Origin: Schistocephalus solidus
Taxonomy: Eukaryota > Platyhelminthes > Cestoda > Diphyllobothriidea > Diphyllobothriidae
NCBI GenBank assembly: GCA_017591395.1
Contig: WEDG01002083.1
Location: forward strand, 1 to 64,000
Reading direction: 5' to 3'
DNA: 64,000 bases
Below are positions 24,540 through 38,225 of this stretch, piece after piece; position 1 is the first letter of the stretch; each line of letters opens with the position of its first letter. Under the pieces are notes generated by a model, which did not search any database, had not been told where the DNA came from, and saw only the letters and a list, made by a program, of their open reading frames with translations. The translations under genes and the position numbers were made by a program.

Positions 24540-25560
24540 ACGGTGGGTCGGGGCGGGGCGAACCTGTTCCCGTGTCCTACCCCAACAGCATTCTAGAAAC
24601 GCCCTCAAAATGCAGAACCAATTCAGTGTGGCAGCATTCCTCTGTTATCGATAAGAATGGCTAGCAAAATGAGCCCATTTCTTGAGTCGGTGCATAGTAT
24701 GAGTTCTAAGCTTTATGTTGGAAGAGTGCGGTTTCTGTTAAATCCAATTAAAAACTCCTGAATTTATGTGGGAGAATTAAGCTGATGTGAAGATGGTTTC
24801 ATTTCATTACAATGGGTAAACACCATGAGGACTGACAACAACCCAAATCAGTCGTGTGAAAAAATGCCGTGAGCTAGCACTTCAGGCGACTTTAGCCTAC
24901 CCAATGCTCACGCGAATGGCTGCCTGTTAAGCAAGGACATAGTCCAGCTGTGGAAAGTTTATGCAGTGAGGAACCCATCGGATCTCACCGAAACCCAGAG
25001 GCTGTTAGCGCCCGCAAGTAGCCCGGTTGCTCACAGGTAAGCCTCCCCTCCGCCTACACCCCTGCCAAATTTGACAGGAACATGAGGTCGCCCGAAGGCA
25101 TGCCATTATAGGTACCGCATATGTGCCTCAACCAGCCCTCACCAGACGTATTGGCCATGCGACGCCGTGGCCGCAACACTGACGCGTTCCATCTCGTGTA
25201 GTCCGCTATCGGCCAATGGAAGGAGATAAACCCTCCCCCCTTTACCTCCCCCCGCAAACTGGGGCTGGTCCCAGAGAGCTCAATTCCCTCCCTCTCCCTC
25301 CCCCTGCGCCCGCAACGTCTTCCGCCCCAGGCACGTGGGCATTGTCTGATTCTCTGCGGGCTAAACCCGTCGGTAGCGTGATGACCCCCTCAACTGGCGG
25401 GCCAGCAACTAAATCACGAAAATCTGAGGGTCAAAGGGGCTGTATGAGATCGTGGGTGAGGTCGGGAGCCTGGGCAAACCAAAGATCGCATTATTTGCCT
25501 CGGCAACATCTTAGCAACAAGAAGTGAATAGGAGAAGGAGAAGCAGCAGAAGCAGAGGTC
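24540..25560. repeat. Unclassified dispersed-repeat sequence with open frames
   Basis: Overlapping unrelated frames at 25054-25257 (minus) and 25216-25527 (plus, 103 codons, Pro/Ser-rich) cross a C-rich tract. The 'cccgtgtcct' motif near 24573 recurs at 32830 next to CCTAAC-like tracts, so at least the left part is repetitive. No protein family can be assigned. Confidence 0.35.
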
Positions 25561-25754
25561 GGCTCCGAATATAGACCGTAATTTTCGAGATACTTTTCAA
25601 TGGCTCACGCGAAGAACCTACATTAATTCACGGTGAATCAACTGAGATTTTTAAATACTATTTTGGTTCAAAAGCACGGAGTTGTTTGGCCGCCTGAACA
25701 GTATACTGGAGAAGGAATCGCCACAGTGCATGGGGTTTCGCACCAAATTCTGGA

Positions 25755-26340
25755 GCACTTACGTTTAGGATTAAGCCGAGGGTTGGGGTCGGAGTTAGGG
25801 TTTAGGATCAGGAGTATATAAAAGGTTAATGTTTCGGTTTGATTAACTGTAGGTGATAAGGATGACTTTTACGGCTGTTTAAATTGTATAAGGGAATAGG
25901 AACGTCCTACCCATTTAATAAAGGTTGCCTTGAGATAAATTTCAGGAAGGCTTATGATCCCCGTGTCTTAACCTTAACAGTGACCCTAACGTAAAACGAA
26001 ACTGACATGTTAACCTTAACTGTAGTTCTACCCTAAACCTTAACCCTGCAGTTAACACAAACCAGAACCTTAATCCTTGCCCTAATCCCAAATCTAACCT
26101 CAAGCTTCAACCTGACCCTAACCACAACCCTCGCATTAATTCAAACCACAATTTCCACGGAATTTGGCACAAAGCCACATGCAATGTGGGCGGTTTCTCT
26201 TCCCTTGTCCTGCTTAGATGCCCACACACGTCATCTTTAGCCTGTACGGTTTAAGTTTAAGGCAGGGCTTTTGTTAAGATTGAGGATAGAGTTGAGGATT
26301 ATATAAGGGTTAGTGTTAGGGTTAAGAGACGGGTAAAACA
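25755..26340. repeat. Degenerate telomere-like tracts in both orientations
   Basis: TTAGGG-type variants occur at about 25755-25815 and 26262-26325 ('agggttagtgttagggttaa'); CCCTAA-type variants occur at about 25970-26150 ('cctgaccctaaccacaaccc'). Between them a block at about 25870-25930 is the inverted counterpart of 'atttatcgcaagg.cacct' plus 'cctattcccgtgtcct' found near 26350 and 32785-32840. Confidence 0.7.
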
Positions 26341-29300
26341 CGCACATTTATCGCAAGGTCACCTATTTTAATTGGACGGACCGTTGTTATTCTCGAGCCC
26401 TAGTTAGGCAGTCATGCAAGCCATCGTTACACCAAGTTGAGCTGCAGACTTGAGTAGCAATGTGATATTATCCTAAGGCATTTAATTTGTCTCCGGATAC
26501 CGGCTTTTGCTAATAGAAGAGAAGAAGCGAGCTATAGGATGGTAAAGCCAAGCTGAGAAACTTCCTAAAACTTTTGTGTAATCTTCGGTGATGTAAACTC
26601 TGAACTCTGTTTGCGGAGAAGATGTGGTTGCACAAGGACCATCCAGATAAAACATGCGAGTGTATTTTGTATACAGAATATCGCAGGATTTACAGATAAA
26701 TATGTATTATACCATAAGCCTTTTGTATCAGGATAATTTGCTAATTTCTTAATTTGCATGAAAAATGACTCCGCAAAGTCACACAGAATGCTAATTTGTT
26801 GAATAGTTTTTTTCTTTTTTTCGATCTTAAGTCACCCTTCTACCTCGAGAGACGAAGGATGTTTATAGACCCGCTGAGAATTGTGAAAACTTTCAGATAA
26901 ATCCATTATTTCTAACGATATTTTGTTTAAAACAAAGGTATTGGCCATTGGAAGATGGCAATAATGACTAGAAAATACCATGTAAGTGAAAGTGTTGTTC
27001 AGGACACGATTGTTACCTGACAGAACTGTGTTGGATAAATTGAATCAACGGAGAGGAGATATTGATCTAGCATTACAACTCCGAGTACAGTCGATAGTCG
27101 AGAAAGGATACGTGCGGAGAAAATAACTCCTAATTCCCGTCCAGCGTCTTAAGGGCCACGTTCACTGTGTTTGGCCGTACAGCCGCACAAATCTACATTG
27201 TCTGCTTGTTTTGCAAGATGTTTTCGCACTGCTATTAGCTTCTATCCACCAGTAAATATTGGAGACTTAATGATGACGCTTGGGTTGGCACGTGGCCGGT
27301 CGCAAGGAAGCGAAGTTCAAAATAATTGCACTTTCTTCTGATCGCGCAATCCTGGCCTCTTGTGAGATTTACGTTTTCCATTTATGTTCATTTTTTTGGT
27401 TTATCCCAACGCTCAGTACCGCTAACGCTTTACAGCCCAAGTGTGACTTTAGAAATGTCAAGCTTTCCACGGAGCAGGGTTAAACCTCATTCTCGCCATC
27501 ATTTACTGTTGCAATCACACCGTATTCTCAGTTATTGCCTGTTTCTCTTTCTCTTTTGGAATTTGGGTGCATCTTTGGACATTAAGTCAACCACGAGCCA
27601 TGGACTTAAAGTTACTTCGTCTGCACAGTTTCGTAAGCAAGTAGTTTGACAGAAAAAAAGACAACCCGCATTTTGCGCATATGCGTGCCTTCTCCTCTAA
27701 GCTGACAGCACCCTTCAGACCCGTAGTTTTTGCGTTCTAGTTGCTGGCCTACGGTTAGCCCAGAGACGTCGTTCGGCGCAAAGCTTCAAGGCCCACGTAC
27801 CAGAGGCAGCAGAGAAAGTCAACGGGGAATGGGTGACGGTGGATTAAGATGTGGGCTCTTCGTGACGAACCCGCGTGTGTGTGTGTGTGTGTTGCGGGCA
27901 CCATCTCATCCCAAATAACGTTACGGGCTGCAAGTTAAAACCTCGTTAAGGTTCGTTCCGTGGAGGAACGTGGAGTATGGATGAAATTAGGGTTGGTTTG
28001 TGAATTGATGGCGCGTGCCGACACACCGGGTTTGACTCAAATTGAGATGGAGGCAGGCATGAAGGGAATATGTACCTGAGAGCACTATCAGCCTCGGAAG
28101 TTAGATGCGTTCAGAGGCAGCGTACTTGACTATGTTAGGTACATATTCGCATGAATTACGACGACGAGACATGAACTATATGGTATGCACTGTTAAATTT
28201 ATGGATTCAATACCAGCCCGAAAAATTTCTGTGCGTGCAAGGTTACGCAGTCTGTATAAGATCCTACTACCTTTGCATGCTGCCTGTACTTGAATAACTT
28301 ACTCACAGTCAAAATATGAGCAGGGGAACAAAGAGCTCTTGCTGATGGCTCCGATGTAGTAAACCGAAAATCAAAAAGTACCTTATACGTTCAAGAATTG
28401 AACATTGGTAGTAATTCATATAGGGGGTGCAGTTATACCAGTAGGCTTTTAAATAAAAAGCCTAAATTACATCGTTCATTGAACACTTCTTGTGCATGAT
28501 GTCTACACTCAAGCAGGATGCCTAAATAAATAACTGTGTACACTGTTTTATTTAGCACCCATTAGGATAATTTCACGGTAAATTTAAAAAAATGTTTTTG
28601 AGTAAATTTTCGAGCGTGTAAATAAACATTGCATGGTGTTCAGTTTGTGTTTATACTAGGCAGTCTTATATCCAAAAACGATTATCGAAAAGTGAAAAAC
28701 TCCTTTAAATGTGGTTTAAGAAGAAAAAATGAATGTAAGTTGGTAGTTTCAAGAGGAAAAACATATCGAAAACTCTACCTTTTTCGTCACTTATTAAATG
28801 GCCTTATATTTGTCTGCTGATGCAGTTTGCCTATTAGCAGTGGCTTTAAAATGTTGCTTTATACTCCTGTCAAAATGATAGTGATCAGTTTCGCTACTGT
28901 GCTAATTCAAGCTTCCGTAGGGAAATCCAATATCTCTCGGTAAGGTAAGTTTAATTTTTACACTCTTAATCGGAGCATGTCATATCTGCAAGCCTTTATT
29001 CGACGGAAAAAAATATTCCGACTTTTACGAAGTCACATATAGTTTTTGTGATGTGGCTTGATGTGTTGTTTGCTTTCCATCAGCTGGCGGTATTTAACAC
29101 CCTCTGTCAGCGTAAGACTGTATTGCATAAATTAGCTAAGAAACGCAGACCTCACAACACGTCATATGCCCAGGGGCAATTTATTTTTTGCAATGTGACG
29201 GGAATCACCTCAAATTTGCCCCTTTTCTACTTGAAGACCATCAGGTTGCCCGCTTTGATGAAATGAAAAGTGGACAAGCAAGTATCCAATTTCCCACCCC

Positions 29301-29800
29301 CTATTGGAATTCCGAAAATTTTCCCGCTGGCATTGAAAATTAACATCCATATCTTTCTAAAAGGCTGCAATAAATGGAACCTTGAGTTATGGTTCCATGC
29401 ACCACTGATTATTCAACCCTGAGTTTTCTTTATAGACTTCCAACTATCACACCGATTGTGTGGGGAGGGCTAAACTACCACTTCAAAAAGTGAAGAATCT
29501 CGAAAGCTGATCATTGTCATTAGTCCTCGTGCATATCACACAGTCTCATAAAGAGTAAGTTACACTGAATACTGTCGACATGCAGCTAACCAGACTAAAA
29601 TTATGTCCAGTATTATTTAGGACGAAAAGTTCACGAGGCTGACCATTATGCACCATTAAGACGTTGCTTACTCAGAGAAATTCCTGCGCACCAATGATAA
29701 TATTAAAGTCAGTCAGATCACAGACATAGTCTGCTGCCAGTTGTCAGGACCACGAATGTGCCATTACTTCAGTTGGTAGAGTAGTAACGTATAAAATCTC
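26340..29800. other. Non-coding stretch, no gene recognised
   Basis: Contains a (GT)10 microsatellite at 27874-27893 and short frames up to 107 codons without motifs. The frames at 27280-27649 are overlapping and low in complexity. No tRNA or transposon ends were seen. Confidence 0.4.
27874..27893. repeat. (GT)n microsatellite
   Basis: About ten perfect GT units between 'cccgc' and 'tgcggg'. Confidence 0.9.
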
Positions 29801-29811
29801 AGGGATACCTT

Positions 29812-31949
29812 TGGTACCTCGTAGCTCAGTTCACTAGAGTGTTGGCTGGCATGGGTTCGAATCCCAACGAGGCCACCAAGGTTTTCACAAGTGTGTAAAA
29901 CGAATTATTCCAATCTGCCATAATACTCTGCTAATTAATTGGAATTGGTATTCTGGATACTGGATTCATTGATTAGGATATCATGCATGGGCAGTAAGCT
30001 AACTGCATCAGCATTTGTAGTTTCCATACGCTGAAGTAGGCTGGGCTGGTAAATAGACCCTGGAGTGATTAGAAACAGTAATCACGTAAAGGCTTCATAG
30101 CGCAGTTGGATAGAGCGTTGGTTGTAATAAATCCTTCCCTATGCTGGCCTTGTTTTAAATCCCACCGAGGCCACCAAGGTTTTAATATTCTTTCAAATGA
30201 ATTATTCCAATCAGCCAAAAGACTACTAATTTCTTGCAGCTGGTAGTCATCAGGAGAATAATAGATTGAGAGCTCAGCAACACCTTCTTGGGCATTTCAC
30301 AAATAATAAGAATTTGTGATTTCCATACGCTGAAGTAGGCTGGGCTGGTAAATTGACCCAGGTGTGATTAAACTCAGTGGTCAATTTGGGGCCTCATAGC
30401 TCAGGGGAAAAGAGCGTTGGCTGTAATGAAGCCTTCTCCCTTGCTGGCTTTGGTTCGAATCAAACCGAGGCCACCGAGGTTTTCACAAGTGTGTCAAACG
30501 AATTATTCCAAACCGCCAAATTGCTCTACTAACTATTTGTACCTAGCTGTCATCTGGAGGATACAAGATGGATTCCCTTAGTAAATCCTGCTTGCGCAGT
30601 CAGCTAAAATAATCAGAATTTATGGTTGACATATGCTGAAGAAGCTGGGCTGTGAAATAAACCCAAATCGGATTAAAATCAGTGTACAATTTTGGACTTT
30701 TTAGCTCATTTGAGTGAATTCCAACTAGGCCACCGTGGTTTTCAGAATTGCGTCAAACGAATTATAACAATCTTCCAAAATACAATACTAATTCAATGTA
30801 ACTTTCAGTCCTCTGGTGGATACTAGATTGTTCGCTTAGGACACCCTGCTTGGGCAGTCAGCTAACTTAATCGGAATTTGTTGATTCCGTACGCTGAAGA
30901 ATGCTGAGCGGGTAAATTGATCCAGGTATAATTATATTCAGGGATCACTTTGGGGTCACGTAGCTCATTTGGCTAGAGCGCTGGCTGTACTAAAGCCTTC
31001 CCATTGCTGGTGTGGGTTCAAATTCCAACTTGGCTTCCAAGGTTTTCACAAGAGTGTCAAGCGACTTATTCCAATCTGCCAAATTACTAACTACTACTAA
31101 TTAATTTAACCTGGTTCTCATCTGGTGGATTCTAAGTTGATTGGTTAGAAAATCCTGCATGGGCAGTCAGCTAACCTAAATTAGAATTTGTGGTATCCAT
31201 ACGCTGAAGATGGATAGGCTGGGTAATTGTTCCACGTGTGATTTAATTCGAGGATCCCGTTGGGGCCTCGTAGCTCAGTTGGCTAGTCCGTTTGATGTAC
31301 TTAAGCTTTCCCCTTGATTGCTTTGGTTAAAATCCCAACGAGGCCATCAAAGTTTTCCCAAATTTTTCAAGCGAATTATTCCAGTTCTGCCAAAATACTC
31401 TACTAATTAATTTTGCCTGAACGTAATTTTGTGGATTCTATATTGTTTGCTTAGTAAATCCTGCGTTGGCAGTCACCTAACAGCATCGAAATTGCTGGAT
31501 TCTCTACGTTACTGTGCGTGTAACTCGACCGAGTTGTGATTGAACTAAATGGTTCCCACTGGGGCCACGTAGCTCAGATGGCTAGAGCGTTGGCGGTACT
31601 TAAGCCTTCCCCTTGCTGTCGTGGATTCGATTCCCACCGAGGCCACTGAGGTTTTCACAGGTATGTCAAACGAATTATTAAAAGCTGCGAAAATACTCTA
31701 CTACTTAATTGTAACTTGTAGATATCTGGAGGATTCTAGACTGGTTGCTAAGGAAATCCTGCTTGGGCAGTCAGCTAATTGCATCAAACTTGGTGAATTC
31801 CATACGTTGCAGTAGGCCAAACGGGTAACTTGACCCAGGTGTGTATAAACTCAGGGATCCTGTTGGGGCTACTTAGCTCATTTGGCTAGAGCGTTGGTCG
31901 TACTAAAGCCTTCCCCTTGCTGGCGTGGTTTCGAATCCCACCGAGGCCG
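29812..31949 (+). repeat. Tandem array of eight tRNA-like units, period about 300 bp
   Basis: tRNA-like heads start near 29812 (internally deleted), 30088, 30389, 30690 (deleted), 30953, 31263, 31561 and 31866. Each shows parts of acceptor GGCCTCG/CGAGGCC, A-box-like 'tagctcagttggctagagc', a GGCT-GTACTAA-AGCC hairpin, 'ccttccccttgctggc' and a B-box-like T-arm 'ggttcgaatccca'. Intervening spacers are also homologous ('ttcacaagtgtgtcaaacga', 'ttagtaaatcctgcttgggc', 'ggtaaattgacccaggtgtg'). The long variable region suggests a serine/leucine-type class II tRNA ancestor; loop reading gives an ACT-like anticodon. Base changes break stems in most units, so functional tRNA is doubtful. Confidence 0.85.
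31866..31949 (+). pseudogene. Best-preserved tRNA-like unit, head of the SINE body
   Basis: It has D-arm 'gctca...agagc', hairpin with loop 'gtactaa', a class II-length variable region and T-arm 'gtggtttcgaatcccac' (one mismatch). The acceptor is imperfect (GGCTACT against CGAGGCC). It is followed directly by the SINE-like body. Probably a retroposed tRNA relative with intact internal promoter boxes rather than a working tRNA. Confidence 0.6.
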
Positions 31950-32348
31950 CCGAGTTTTCAAAAGTGGCTCAAATCTATTTTGGATTGACTGGAGAACCAG
32001 ATGTCAGGCTGCGGGGACCCCTTCCCAATAGGACCTCAATGATATTCTCCCGGATGTGAGGTCCCAGTCAACCTTATTGTAGCCAAGTAGATGTACTGGG
32101 GAGCACGTGGTGTTTGGCACGCGTGGACGCGTTGTTTCGCTTTGTCTGCTTTCGGTCGTCTTGGCACTTTTTTTCTATTATAACAATCTATGTCAGAGAA
32201 ATGAATCGTGCGGTAGGTGTTGCACAATTCCACTTCTACATGGGCTAATTCACGCTCTTCTCTGCCCACTCGGTTGGACACGTGGTGGACATTTTCACTT
32301 GCGTCAATCAAAAAGTCACTTATCGGGTGATTAATATCCTATCAGTGA
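31950..32348 (+). repeat. SINE-like body, plus-strand copy
   Basis: Inverted counterpart of 18608-18990: both contain 'ggttctccagtc' (here reversed), the 'gaggtcc' segment, a region open for 75 codons (32107-32334) and the end 'gggtgattaatat.ct.tc'. The two 75-codon frames agree at most residues ('GRVVSLCL.SVVL', 'NESCGRCC.IPLLHGLIHA') but substitutions do not favour silent sites. Confidence 0.8.
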
Positions 32349-32589
32349 GTGCAGCTGTTAATTTTGCGTGAATTTATTTATGATGACTAAGACCTGCACT
32401 GCATCTACATATGCCACCCTCGTTTCCCGTACCGACCGCATCCTCAGGGCACAGGCGCTGGGGCTGACAAAGCGCAGGCCTGGTTAAGGATCCTTTTTAT
32501 ACCCGCCCAAACAGCGCATGGGAAAGGAACCGTCCACAATACATGTGGCTTTGTGCTAACTTCCAAGGAAATTGTGCGTACGTTTAAGG

Positions 32590-32850
32590 GGGTAGGCTTA
32601 AGCTTAGGCTAAGATTAAGTTACAGTCAGAGCTGGGGGTAGGGTCATGAGTAGGCTAAGGGTCAAGATTATTGGCGTGTCAACTGTAGAGTTCAGGGTAA
32701 GGGTAAGGCTAGGGTTAAGAGTCAGGTGACAGTTTAATTTTAGGTTTGGCTTAAGACTCGGTAATATTTAACCTTACTAAAATTTATCGCAAGGCCACCT
32801 AACGGGGCAGTTCCTATTCCCGTGTCCTGGTTAGGCGGTCATAAAAGACA
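32590..32850 (-). repeat. Degenerate TTAGGG-type tract with attached module
   Basis: Variants such as 'aggctaagattaag' and 'agggtaagggtaaggctagg' at 32595-32760 are followed by 'atttatcgcaaggccaccta' and 'cctattcccgtgtcctggtt'. The same module accompanies such tracts near 25.9 and 26.35 kb, so this is a dispersed element and not merely a chance tract. Confidence 0.65.
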
Positions 32851-35800
32851 TCTCTACCAAGGCCTGGTTACGCCTGCCAACAAAGACCGGGCCCCCCTAA
32901 GCTGACGGTATCAGACTTTACTCGGGGAGTTCAGATCCCGCATTAATGACAGTGCTATACAGAACACATGCAGAGGGACTCATGATATTTTGACCCTTGC
33001 TGTTTGGGAACGTCAGTTGACAACTGTACCAGCCAGTATTTCAGTGCATCGTGATACATTCACAAGTAGAAGGTTTATTATAGTAAGGAATGAGCTGATT
33101 TGCTATGAGAAAGGGATCCCAAACTACTATCATCCAACAACGTACAATCATGTCTACGTAGGAAGATATTACGTCGAAAAGTTATGTCTGCTTAATCTGT
33201 TTTATTCTATGTATATTAGGACTTTTATAGAAATGGATTGCTAAAACTGCAGCTGATTGCCTTGTAGGATGTTCTTGGCTCCAGTAAGTTAAAAAATGAA
33301 AAAAGTGATCCGGTCATCTGAATAGTGTATCTTGGCAAACGCTATTTATGGCGGTAATTTGAATAGCTTATGCAGACTCTTTCTGAGCTTATCGGTTTCA
33401 GGTAGCCTTCCAAAGATTCATCCGTTCCAGGCCAGTTCTTTGCCTGAAATAAATAGATAAAAACTATGAACCATTATGGATAAGCTGTGTTTCCTTCGTG
33501 GATGTAGCGATAGTATTTTATTGCAAAAGTACATCTCTGTACATTTCACTTCAATACCCCTTATTCTCGCCTATTCTGCTATTGTTTCTACAATTTTCCG
33601 GGGTGTAATTGAAATTAACTGATTGGAAATGCAAGCACATTTCCAGACAAGGTTTGAATCAAAGCAACTTTCAAAAATTTCAAGTTTGGAAGACAACCTT
33701 TTTAATTGACGCTGCGTTGTTACATGACCAATTGAATTCAAGTTTGGTGATCTCGCCGACCATGAAAGCATTTGCATGCCGTTGGTGTTTTTAAGGAATC
33801 AGGCTTCTACAAACAACTGAACGCTTGGATGACTTATTCCTACAGATTCTGATGGATTGTTAAAAGCGTCTGTCTCTCGTGTTCACGATTGTTTGCTTGA
33901 CGAAACCCAATTACACCAGCTATCGCGGTCTGCACGCCACGGTGTCCACGGTTGGCTTGGATTTGAGTAACCCTTTGTTTATGCTACCCTATGTCTGAAA
34001 AGCCTTTGACGAAGAAACGCAGACTTAATGTACCTGAACAAGGACGCGATGAAAGTGGCATAATATTTCAGGGGAATTTTTTGGCCTATGTAGATGTGTT
34101 CGTGGTGTAACTCCACCTTTCCTCCTCCACCAACAACACCCAACCCCAATGTTTTTAGCAGATTTATTAAGACAAAGAACAGATTAAAGTGCTACTATGA
34201 CGTTGCCTGGAGGATGCGGATTTCTAGTTATTTTTGAAAGAAGGTCCTAGGGTGGGTGAAATACGCGACAGACTGATACGAGAAAATTAAACTGACTGGG
34301 TTCTAACGTACCGGTTCGGACGTCAAATACTTTTTTCAAGTACCTTGTTGGGCTGCATCCATTCGCGTCTCACTCAGAGAGTATCACATTGTTACGGGAT
34401 CTCGCAAAGTCAATAACATCTAAAGATTACGGAACGAGAAGCATATATTAAAAAAAAACTGTGCAATCACTACAAAAATGTATTTTAGATACAATGGATA
34501 GGATATAGGTTTATGAAAATGGGTAGAAATCAAACAATGTAAGAGGTGAGCGTGATTTAAGCATATATTGTTATAAGTACAGCTGGAGGCAATTAAAGTT
34601 GTGTGGGTCACCAATTGCAGGCGGAATTTTCACAAGCAAACTAGTGGCCGTAATGTTTTACCGTGCACCCTCACAAAGATATGAGTGTAACGCGTAGTTG
34701 AGACCTCCCTTTGTGATTTCAGGAGTGTAATGTCATCCAATTCCACTTTTGTTACCCTGATTAAAGTAAAACGGAGAGATATTTAAGTAAATTAAAGCTG
34801 CTAGTGTGTGGTTTGGTGTTGCTTCTCGTTAATACTGCATAATTTACCATACTGTAGATTTCAAACTCGTTTCGTGTTATATCTGAGGTCTGGAGTAAAA
34901 AGCTCCCAAGTAAGCAGTTAAAAGCTCCAGACGTACCCTTATAGCCACATCAATAACGATATAAATCAAATATCAGTGGAGGCCCGTAAGCCCGATTTTG
35001 CTACAGCTTCTCTGGGCTTTCCAGCAGCAAAATGAATATTTGGTCTTGTCATTCGGCTTAGCTCTATTTGGGAAATGCTTGACCAGTTCTGATTATAAGT
35101 TCCCGTGTGTAACGACAGGACATTCGCCCACATCAATAGGCCGCAGATCAAGGCCCTCAAAGGACGGAGATATCAAATCAATCGTAACGGATAATATTAT
35201 ACGCGGGTTAGCACCTAAGTTTCCACCAAACCATGTGCGTTGGTCCCACTCGAAGACAAAAGTTACGTCAACTCGCATATGCACAGGCTTGATTATCGCT
35301 TGAAGAATTGCATTTAAAGGGCAGCGATTTTTATAGCTGCCCTACTGGAGATTTCTCTGCTGTTGAAACTTAGTTGAAGTATTGTAAATATGCCACAATA
35401 TAGGCTTCTGAAACATTACATACGCTTTTTAATGACCTTCAAGTGCCTTTCGGAAAAATCGTTTTGAAACATTGTGAAACAACTGCCTGCTTTGTAGGCC
35501 GATTTCAGAAAGTTATCAGCATGAAAGCAAACGACTAAACTAGCCTCTTAATAACGTTTTGGTTTGAGGCCAAGTTTCTTTGACTTCAGGCGCTTTGCCT
35601 CAACAAAAAGTAAGTTTCCGAAACAAGCTGTATCCATTTCCAGAAAATTAGTAAGTTCTAAAACCACGCAAAATGAGGTTATATACACTAGAAAGAAGGC
35701 GATTCTCTGAAAGTGAAGTCAGTGCTAGTGACTGGGATAATTCTGAACGCAAGGCCAGTCTGCGCCGATGACTTAATTTCATCCTTATTACTCCATCTAC

Positions 35801-38225
35801 GTAATCCCTTCAATTCGAATGGTTACTTAGGGCTCTTGGCGAATGTCCCTGAGCCCCAGCCGACAGTGTAAAAACGCAGAGTTTAAAGTTAAGCTTGGTG
35901 TGAATGCAACCCCACACAATATAAAAAGCAGTTAATCAGAACACCGCACGATCGCATGAAAAACGGCTCTACACTGACTTTCAGGAGTGAGCCAGCAAAC
36001 GAATCCTTACATGGAACGACCAATGAGCTGTCATTTACTCTGTCATAGCTCCATCTGAAAACCTCATTTACTATTGTTAAGTGTCTTGCTTCAAGGCGCT
36101 AGTGGATCAGATGTCGAAAATTTGATCGCTGGAACCAGAAGTTTATCGGCCTGACATTTCGGTTTTTTACATAAACTCATGACCAGAGGTACTCACATAA
36201 GAGGGAGCGTTTACATTCTTTGCTGAATTTTATCGCGCCAAGCTTACTAGCTCAATCTTCCTTCTTTTTCTCCATCTTCGTCTTCCTTTTCGTTTATAAA
36301 ATGAAAGTAAAATTGGTCTTCTAAAAATGGCAAAATGTTATGTGCAAGGATAACGTTTATATATGAAATTCGAAGCAAGTTAAACTAAGTACACTGTAAA
36401 ACGGAGGTGTGCGTTTATTTATGAACGGAAAGTACATGGAAACTTAATTCCAACTCATACGAGTGTAGTGCTAACCGATCTGGTCTACTGAAGATCACAA
36501 AAGCACAATGTTGGTATCTAAGCCTTCACAAAGTTTGGCATATAAGATTCTGGACACGCTTTGAGCACTTATTTATTCTTTAACCAGATTTCAAAAAGTA
36601 AAATATGGTAAAGTAGGATAATATTGATCGAAGTGAACTCAGAAGAGGCCCAGCAAAAGACATTTAAGTTCATTGTAAAAAAGACATTGATGTCATTTCA
36701 AGTAAACGAAACAATAAAGTAAAGTAAACACGTTATCAAGGATGCATCAAATTTGCCACTCGTTTGCGTTACTGCCGAGTCACGTACACTTTCACATGCC
36801 AGTATGAAGACTTTCATTATGCATCGTCTACGTCCTGCACTTTGCTTCAAATTTTATCACCTGCTGGACGTTCTGAAACTTATCGAAAAGAATTCTGTTA
36901 ACACTAAATAGGGCATACTGGGAAAAATCCTCCGACCTGCTCTGCAATTACGAAAAAGACCGTTGGGATAAAAAGTAGTTAATCATAAATTTATACGTCG
37001 TGTTTGCCAAAAAACAACAAAGAAGATATATTCAATTAAACCACCACCTGTGGAATTTCAAAGCGCAAGTTTTATAGGAAATAACACAGCGACCTTCAAA
37101 CCCAATGAGCCCACAGTAGGAAAATTGAAACCATTCAAAAAATTTAAATTCTGTGTGCACACGCTAGACTGGATGTTTTCAGGTAAATATATCCGAAACT
37201 TTGTTTTCCTTTGGCACGAAACCAAGTAAAAAGCAACTGCAACCGATCTGCAGCAACGAACAGCGCGAGTAACATGAAGTTAAATGAAAGCAGCTCTTTG
37301 TCTATTGCCATTCTGCAATAGGAACCTGAAAGGATAGGGCCAGGTTGGTCTCCAAGCCGAACCTACTTTCCAGGGGTCATATACGCGAAAAACTAAAACG
37401 AAGTTAAAAAACCTGACTCATCGGGACCTTTGTACGCTATAAAGTAGCGCACCAGCATGTTGCGTATGGACAGAGAAATCAGTTGCCTTTTGACGGAAGC
37501 TGAAACTTACGGCGCTGACTGTCTCTGTGTTCTGAGCTTGACTGTCTGATATTATTTCTCCTCGCTTTCATTATTTTCCCTACACTAACGAAGAAACACG
37601 TTACTATGAACCGTCAGCAACTTTAAAAACCTTCTCAGGTGAATCTCTTATCAATTTATTTGCGTCTTCCCCATAGTGGCTGTGCCAAGTAAGTTCTACC
37701 TATTTGATGACACAACACCGTATTTCTCAGGTAAACATGACAGTGTTGTCACTCTTCGTGAGATGTAAGCCCAAAAGAGCCATTCCAGTAGACTTGGGTT
37801 TGAAGAACAAAGGTCGTGTAGTTTGCTTGATTTTTAACACCTAATGCCAGTCCTAGTTAATATTAAATTATGTAGCTTCCTGCTAGGCGCCACACAGCTG
37901 CCTCAATAAGGGGGCTCCGATTCAGAAAACAGTCGTACAACGGATAATAAGCCCCCCCTGCAATTGGGGGTGTCTGTTTAGTAGCACAGGAAGCGACTCT
38001 CTCACTAGCCGGAAGGATCTCATTCACACTTAAAGTCAGAACCGTTAGAAAAACCTTATAAATGAAAATTGGTATAATTTTTTTAAATTTCTAAATGGAT
38101 ACTTTTGAGGAAATCAAAACTTCAAGTGAAATTTGCGTGATGCACATTTGAAAAGAAAATTTCATGAGGTTTCCCAAATTAACTTGATACAGATGATATC
38201 GTTCAACGTCCCGTTATCACCATGC
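32851..38225. other. Non-coding stretch, no gene recognised
   Basis: All open frames are under about 100 codons, overlap on opposite strands and show no family motif. No tandem or inverted repeat was seen by eye. It could hold introns of a gene whose exons are too short to recognise unaided. Confidence 0.35.

Noticed and set aside
29812..31949. CRISPR-like array (regular repeats with spacers)
   Set aside because: The repeats are tRNA-like and about 300 bp apart, and the spacers are homologous to each other, which is the opposite of CRISPR.
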